Shown here one piece after another: positions 38,645 through 41,745 of a DNA stretch of 41,745 nucleotides. The notes below the pieces were generated by a model. It was not told the DNA's origin. It saw only the letters and a program-made list of their open reading frames with translations, and did no database searches. Position 1 is the first letter of the stretch, and each line of letters starts with the position of its first letter. Made by a program: the position numbers and the translations under genes. This stretch comes from a virus, in the IMG/VR virus record IMGVR_UViG_3300044618_001043, positions 1 to 41,745 of that record; one strand, 5' to 3'.

Positions 38645-38911
38645 TTTACTGTCGCAAGGTATCTCCCCGCGTTTGCGACAGTAACAGTTTTCCTACTAGG
38701 GGGATTTTACTGTCGCATCCAATGATTTCAATGACTTAGCACGCGACAGTAAATTTACTGTCGCAAACCCAATGTTATCAATGGCTTGCTTCATTTCTTC
38801 TTTCCCTATGGCAACGGACTGCCATCCTTTACATTTCTCACACAACAGGCCTTGCGACAGTAAATGCGACAGTAAACCCGCCTTAAAATTTACTGTCGCA
38901 CTTACTGTCGC
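38645..38911. repeat. Nine-copy repeat cluster, candidate replication origin
   Basis: The 11-mer TTTACTGTCGC (or its complement GCGACAGTAAA) occurs at 38645, 38675 (one change), 38706, 38743, 38754, 38854, 38866, 38889 and 38901 (one change). Copies at 38743/38754 abut as a perfect 22-bp palindrome; 38854/38866 and 38889/38901 are spaced 12 bp and form a larger inverted arrangement. Such clusters of short sites next to a primase-helicase gene are typical of origins (iterons) or of operators for a self-regulating replication protein. They lie directly after the 731-residue primase-helicase gene. A CRISPR is excluded by the inversions and irregular spacing. Confidence 0.75.
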
Positions 38912-38917
38912 ACGCAT
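38696..38917 (-). CDS. Possible 73-residue protein built over the repeats
   Basis: ATG overlaps the stop of the primase-helicase as ATGA, a coupling used by many genes here. It reads MRATVSATVNFKAGLLSHLL, then CEKCKGWQSVAIGKEEMKQA, and ends DATVKSP. All seven repeats inside the frame keep phase: one orientation encodes ATV followed by S, N or K, the other LLS followed by H, R or Q; the two repeats outside the frame do not keep the phase. This favours real coding with the repeats embedded, but the region could equally be non-coding. One C-x2-C pair is present. Confidence 0.5.
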   Translation of the reverse strand: MRATVSATVNFKAGLLSHLLSQGLLCEKCKGWQSVAIGKEEMKQAIDNIGFATVNLLSRAKSLKSLDATVKSP

Positions 38918-41112
38918 CAGAAGGGGGCCTCATCCGGGTTCACGGGCTGGCTCGGCATCTGCATCTCCAGGAATTTGGACCTATCGACGACATATGCTGG
39001 CCTGGGGTGGCGGTCACCCGGATCCGTCACTTGCTTGTCGATTTTGACCGCCCCGCCCTTGATGCACGCGTCAAGATATTGTTTCACCAGCTTCTCGTCG
39101 CAGCCGATCTGGGGGGCGATCCACCTGGGGGCATAGTCGTTGCTGTGGTGGTGGGTGCGGCACCGCTCCGGGCCGGCCTCCAGCATCAGGCGGAGAATTT
39201 CTATTTTCATCTCGCCGGTTAATGCGGCGATGCGGTCAGGCGGCGTCCAAGGCAATGCCGCGGCCACCTGCTCGCCATTGGGGATGGTCTGGCCCTGCAG
39301 CTGATACCACGCCACCTCACCCAACGGGGTGTAGTTCGCCTTGGCATTGTCTATCCTGATGAAGCTCGCCCGCTGCTCTTTCGGGATCTGCAGGGCCTCG
39401 GCTTCCTCCTCCGTCATCCGGGTGAGGGTCAGCACGATACGGGCCGCACCCTGCAGGGCCGAGGCGCCTCTCATCCGGTCCACGTCGCCGGCAATGCCGA
39501 CGCCTTTGCGATCATGGTGCAGGATGACCACGCCAATGTTGAGTTCCTTGGCCAGCTGCCGGAAGGCGGCCAGGATGCTCCGCATGGCCGTGTTGTCGTT
39601 CTCCTCGGCCGTATGCAGCTCGGCCAGGGGATCCACAATGACGTATTCCGCATCCTGTTCCTTGATCAGGTTGCGGAGGTCTTCCATGGCCGCCGTGGGC
39701 ACCACCTCGCCACTGTCCGGGTCGCGGTTGAAGAGCACGCCCACGCCCTCCGGCCCGACGCGGATCACAGACCTGATGGCCTGCCGATCTACGCCACTGG
39801 CGTAGAGGAAGGCCGCATACCGGCGGCGCTGTTCGTCACGGTCATCCTCGGTATTGTAGTTGATGCCCCGCATGGCCTTCACCGGGCTCGCCTTGCCGTA
39901 TTGGGTGCCGGCGGCGATCGAGGTGGTCAGGCCGACGACGTAGGACGACTTGCCCCCGGCGCCCTGGCCGGAGAGGAGGGTTACGCTGCCACGCAGGATG
40001 ACGCCCGGCACCAGCCAGGGGCGCGTGGGGATGTCGTCCAAGTCATCCCCGTCATCCACCCACAGACCCTGGCGGGGCTTGGGCGTGACAGCGTCAACAA
40101 AAGGGTCGCGGTCTGGCAGATCCCACTTCTGCCGGCCGCCGTCGATCATGGCCTGCAGCTCTTCATGCGTCTGGCGCAGGGTGAAGCCGGGCAGCGTGAG
40201 GGCCGGGGCGAAGAGGTGTATCTCTCTGTCGCTGAGCCCGCGGTTGAGCCAAGATGCCACCAAGCGCAGGACGCTGGCGTGCCACTGGCCGGGCTGGCGG
40301 GTGGCGGTGATCAATTCGCTGATGGGCGCATTCTGCCGCACAGGCGGCTGCCAAGCCTTCTCGGGGGCCTCCACCGGCTCCTGGGCTGCCGGCGCATCGA
40401 ATGGCGCGACATCATACTCAGGCGCCCTGGTGGCCAGGAGAGACTGGTTGGCTTCGCGCACGGTGTTGAGCAGCTCGGGCGTGTGCAGGCGCTTCATGCG
40501 CTGGTCTGCCGGCCACAGCAGCTGCGTGATCTCGGCGACGGTGCGGCCCTTCTTGACCGGCCACGCGATCGACCCAGGCAGGCGCATGAGGCGGGTGGGG
40601 TTCACCACTGCAGGGTCGCCACCGAAATGCTTGGCGAGGCCACTGTTGAGCTCCCGCACGATGGCTGGGTCCGTGATGGGCTCGTCCACCGGCCAGAAGG
40701 TCTGGCCGCGGATTTGGGGATCCCGGCCGGTGATGACCAAGTAGGCCGGCTTGAGGGCCAGGGGGTGGCTGGCAAGGCGCGAGACGCTCATGGCGTCGTC
40801 GTGATCAATGTGGGCGCCGGGCGCCTGGAGGAAGTGCTCGTCAGTGGTGCGGCCCGGCAATGCCTTCAGGGTGCAGACCCTGAAATAGACGTTGGCGCCG
40901 GCCACCTTGTTGACGTCATAGGCGAAGGTCACGAGCTCTTCGATTTCGGTCAATTCAAACCGCTTGAACCGATTGAGTTCCTTGGTTTGCGGATCCCGCC
41001 AGCCGAGTTCAATTTGGCCTTCCGTGCACAGGCTGAACCAAAAACTCAGGGCCTCGTGCATCGCGTCGGCATTTGGCCGCAGGCGATCGGGGAACGCTGA
41101 TATATCGGCCAT
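38917..41112 (-). CDS. Primase-helicase (AEP-like primase + RepA/RecA-type helicase)
   Basis: A 731-residue protein. N-terminal part (about 60-200): HIDHDDAM with D103/D105, LVITGRDPQIRGQTFWPVD and NPTRLMRLPGSIAWPVKKG, which resembles the RepB-like archaeo-eukaryotic primase signature. Then a linker rich in Pro/Ala. The RecA-like ATPase at about 360-620 has Walker A LLSGQGAGGKSS (379-390), INYNTEDDRDEQRRR, Walker B AEYVIVDPLAEL (488-499) and VVILHHDRKG (528-537). A C-terminal winged-helix-like segment (640-710) follows. It would prime and unwind at the adjacent repeat cluster. There is no separate loader or polymerase in the window. Confidence 0.85.
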   Translation of the reverse strand: MADISAFPDRLRPNADAMHEALSFWFSLCTEGQIELGWRDPQTKELNRFKRFELTEIEELVTFAYDVNKVAGANVYFRVCTLKALPGRTTDEHFLQAPGAHIDHDDAMSVSRLASHPLALKPAYLVITGRDPQIRGQTFWPVDEPITDPAIVRELNSGLAKHFGGDPAVVNPTRLMRLPGSIAWPVKKGRTVAEITQLLWPADQRMKRLHTPELLNTVREANQSLLATRAPEYDVAPFDAPAAQEPVEAPEKAWQPPVRQNAPISELITATRQPGQWHASVLRLVASWLNRGLSDREIHLFAPALTLPGFTLRQTHEELQAMIDGGRQKWDLPDRDPFVDAVTPKPRQGLWVDDGDDLDDIPTRPWLVPGVILRGSVTLLSGQGAGGKSSYVVGLTTSIAAGTQYGKASPVKAMRGINYNTEDDRDEQRRRYAAFLYASGVDRQAIRSVIRVGPEGVGVLFNRDPDSGEVVPTAAMEDLRNLIKEQDAEYVIVDPLAELHTAEENDNTAMRSILAAFRQLAKELNIGVVILHHDRKGVGIAGDVDRMRGASALQGAARIVLTLTRMTEEEAEALQIPKEQRASFIRIDNAKANYTPLGEVAWYQLQGQTIPNGEQVAAALPWTPPDRIAALTGEMKIEILRLMLEAGPERCRTHHHSNDYAPRWIAPQIGCDEKLVKQYLDACIKGGAVKIDKQVTDPGDRHPRPAYVVDRSKFLEMQMPSQPVNPDEAPF

Positions 41113-41147
41113 GGACCCTCCGAGAGTGCTATATTGTCAGGGGGGCC

Positions 41148-41167
41148 CCCTCCCCGTGAAGGGAGGG
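41148..41167 (-). other. GC-rich hairpin in short gap before primase-helicase gene
   Basis: CCCTCCC (41148-41154) and GGGAGGG (41161-41167) form a 7-bp stem with loop CGTGAA, next to GGGGGGCCCCC. It lies in the 68-bp gap after the SSB-like gene. It lacks a U run on the minus strand, so it is at best a weak terminator or an mRNA-stability element. Confidence 0.4.
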
Positions 41168-41180
41168 AGCCAGTTATTTT

Positions 41181-41745
41181 TCAGAAAGGAATCTGGTCGC
41201 CGGCAGGCGCGCCAAAGTCTTCCATGCCGCCAGATGTAGATCCGGCACCACCAAAGTCTTCTGCGCCAGAGGCGGCGTCTTCCCAATCCAAGCGGCGGCC
41301 GAGGGGTTCGCCGCGCTTGGTGATGATCACGCCATTGAGGCCGGCGCTTACGCCCCGGTTACCGGCAGCCTCGTAGCCATAGAAGTTGGCGAAGACGGTG
41401 CCATAGTAGCCCGAGACAAGGTGCTCATGCGGGCAGTTGACGATTTTGCCGCCCATCATGATTTTGGCGTCAACCGGCTTCTTGCTGGCGACGTTTACGA
41501 ACCACGCATTGCGAAACTCTTCGCCGCGCAAGAAGTTGCCGTCGGCGTCCTTTTCGTCACCATCGCGCAGCGGAGAGCGGAGGCCAGCAGGGGGCTTCGC
41601 ACCCCAGCGAGCTTCACGCGCCGCGACCATGGCGCCGCGCACCAGATCAACCATCGCCTTGTCGGACTTTGGGATGATCATGGTGACGGAATACTTGGGC
41701 TCTGCGCCGTCAGCTGCCGCGCGCGGCTCAATCAGGTGCATGTAG
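41181..41745 (-). CDS. Single-strand DNA-binding protein (DUF2815 / Enc34-like), 5' end beyond window
   Basis: At least 187 codons of one frame. The first Met in view (41741) is at MHLIEPRAAADGAEPKYSVT, which in this family follows a beta strand of the type RLSYPHLFEP; the codon before it is Tyr, so the true start is to the right of the window. Typical motifs: SVTMIIPKSDKAMVDLVRGA, FRNAWFVNVASKKPVDAKI, GYYGTVFANFYGYEAAGNRG. The C-terminus is an acidic, Gly-rich tail ending GDQIPF, as in SSB proteins that recruit partners. It precedes the primase-helicase. Confidence 0.85.
   Translation of the reverse strand, partial: YMHLIEPRAAADGAEPKYSVTMIIPKSDKAMVDLVRGAMVAAREARWGAKPPAGLRSPLRDGDEKDADGNFLRGEEFRNAWFVNVASKKPVDAKIMMGGKIVNCPHEHLVSGYYGTVFANFYGYEAAGNRGVSAGLNGVIITKRGEPLGRRLDWEDAASGAEDFGGAGSTSGGMEDFGAPAGDQIPF

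Noticed and set aside
38645-38911. CRISPR array
   Set aside because: Repeats are 11 bp, occur in both orientations and spacers vary from 0 to about 90 bp; no cas genes.
39514-41100. Long plus-strand ORF opposite the primase-helicase
   Set aside because: Antisense shadow; the minus-strand frame has clear Walker and primase motifs.
1-41745. Integrase, repressor or attachment site indicating a temperate phage
   Set aside because: None seen. The small Cro-like protein alone is not enough evidence for lysogeny, and the window may not be the whole genome.
1-41745. tRNA genes
   Set aside because: I found no cloverleaf-like intergenic sequence; intergenic gaps are nearly all too short or contain the promoters and repeats listed. 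A tRNA scan could still find one missed by eye.

Overview
The window is a contiguous piece of a tailed-phage genome. Every gene I can support reads from the minus strand, so transcription runs from the right end of the window to the left. The tail machinery is the short-tailed (podovirus) P22 type: a very large P22-like portal, a gp4-like tail adaptor, a gp10-like tail hub, and no tape-measure-length tail-tube operon. The host is probably an alphaproteobacterium. This is inferred from a GapR-family (DUF2312) protein, a holin of the three-TM gene-transfer-agent type, and high GC with dense antisense ORFs. I see no integrase, lysogeny repressor operon, tRNA, RNA polymerase or DNA polymerase in the window.

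Layout in transcription order (right to left). (1) 41745-38917: replication, with a partial single-strand DNA-binding protein (DUF2815-like) and a primase-helicase fusion. (2) 38917-38281: a highly structured region that looks like a replication origin. It holds nine near-identical 11-bp repeats in both orientations, a branched palindrome whose arms carry the same repeat, a 21-base T run, a further hairpin, and a promoter overlapping a palindrome. (3) 38280-33001: small early/middle genes, including two zinc-ribbon-like proteins, GapR-like, an HTH/Myb-like protein, a RuvC-like resolvase, several unknowns (three too short for routine gene calls), a small HTH regulator and a DNA methyltransferase. 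Two genes here share a duplicated 80-bp upstream cassette. (4) 33000-32790: a terminator, then a sigma70-like promoter with overlapping palindromes, starting the late genes. (5) 32789-17615: small and large terminase subunits, small conserved proteins, two very large presumed internal virion or ejection proteins (a lytic transglycosylase and an ADP-ribosyltransferase-like polyvalent protein), portal, GroES-like, scaffold, decoration-type protein and major capsid protein. (6) 17606-1: an endonuclease VII-like homing gene behind a hairpin, small structural genes, gp4 adaptor, a GIY-YIG homing gene, tail fibres, lysis genes, adaptor, gp10 hub, and a long virion protein running off the left edge.

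How it fits together: terminase packages DNA through the portal into a capsid built on the scaffold. gp4, the gp6-type adaptor and gp10 close the neck, and the fibres bind the cell. The large transglycosylase and ART-type proteins are likely carried in the particle and delivered with the DNA. Genes are packed tightly with ATGA or TGATG overlaps, and the few gaps carry promoters, hairpins or repeats.

Most notable: the repeat/palindrome origin region (38400-38911), including repeats that lie in frame inside a small ORF coupled to the helicase gene; a terminator-like hairpin whose 3' arm is also the ribosome binding site of the homing endonuclease (17531-17572); a pair of sequence modules shared by two giant virion proteins 22 kb apart; and the duplicated 80-bp promoter cassette.
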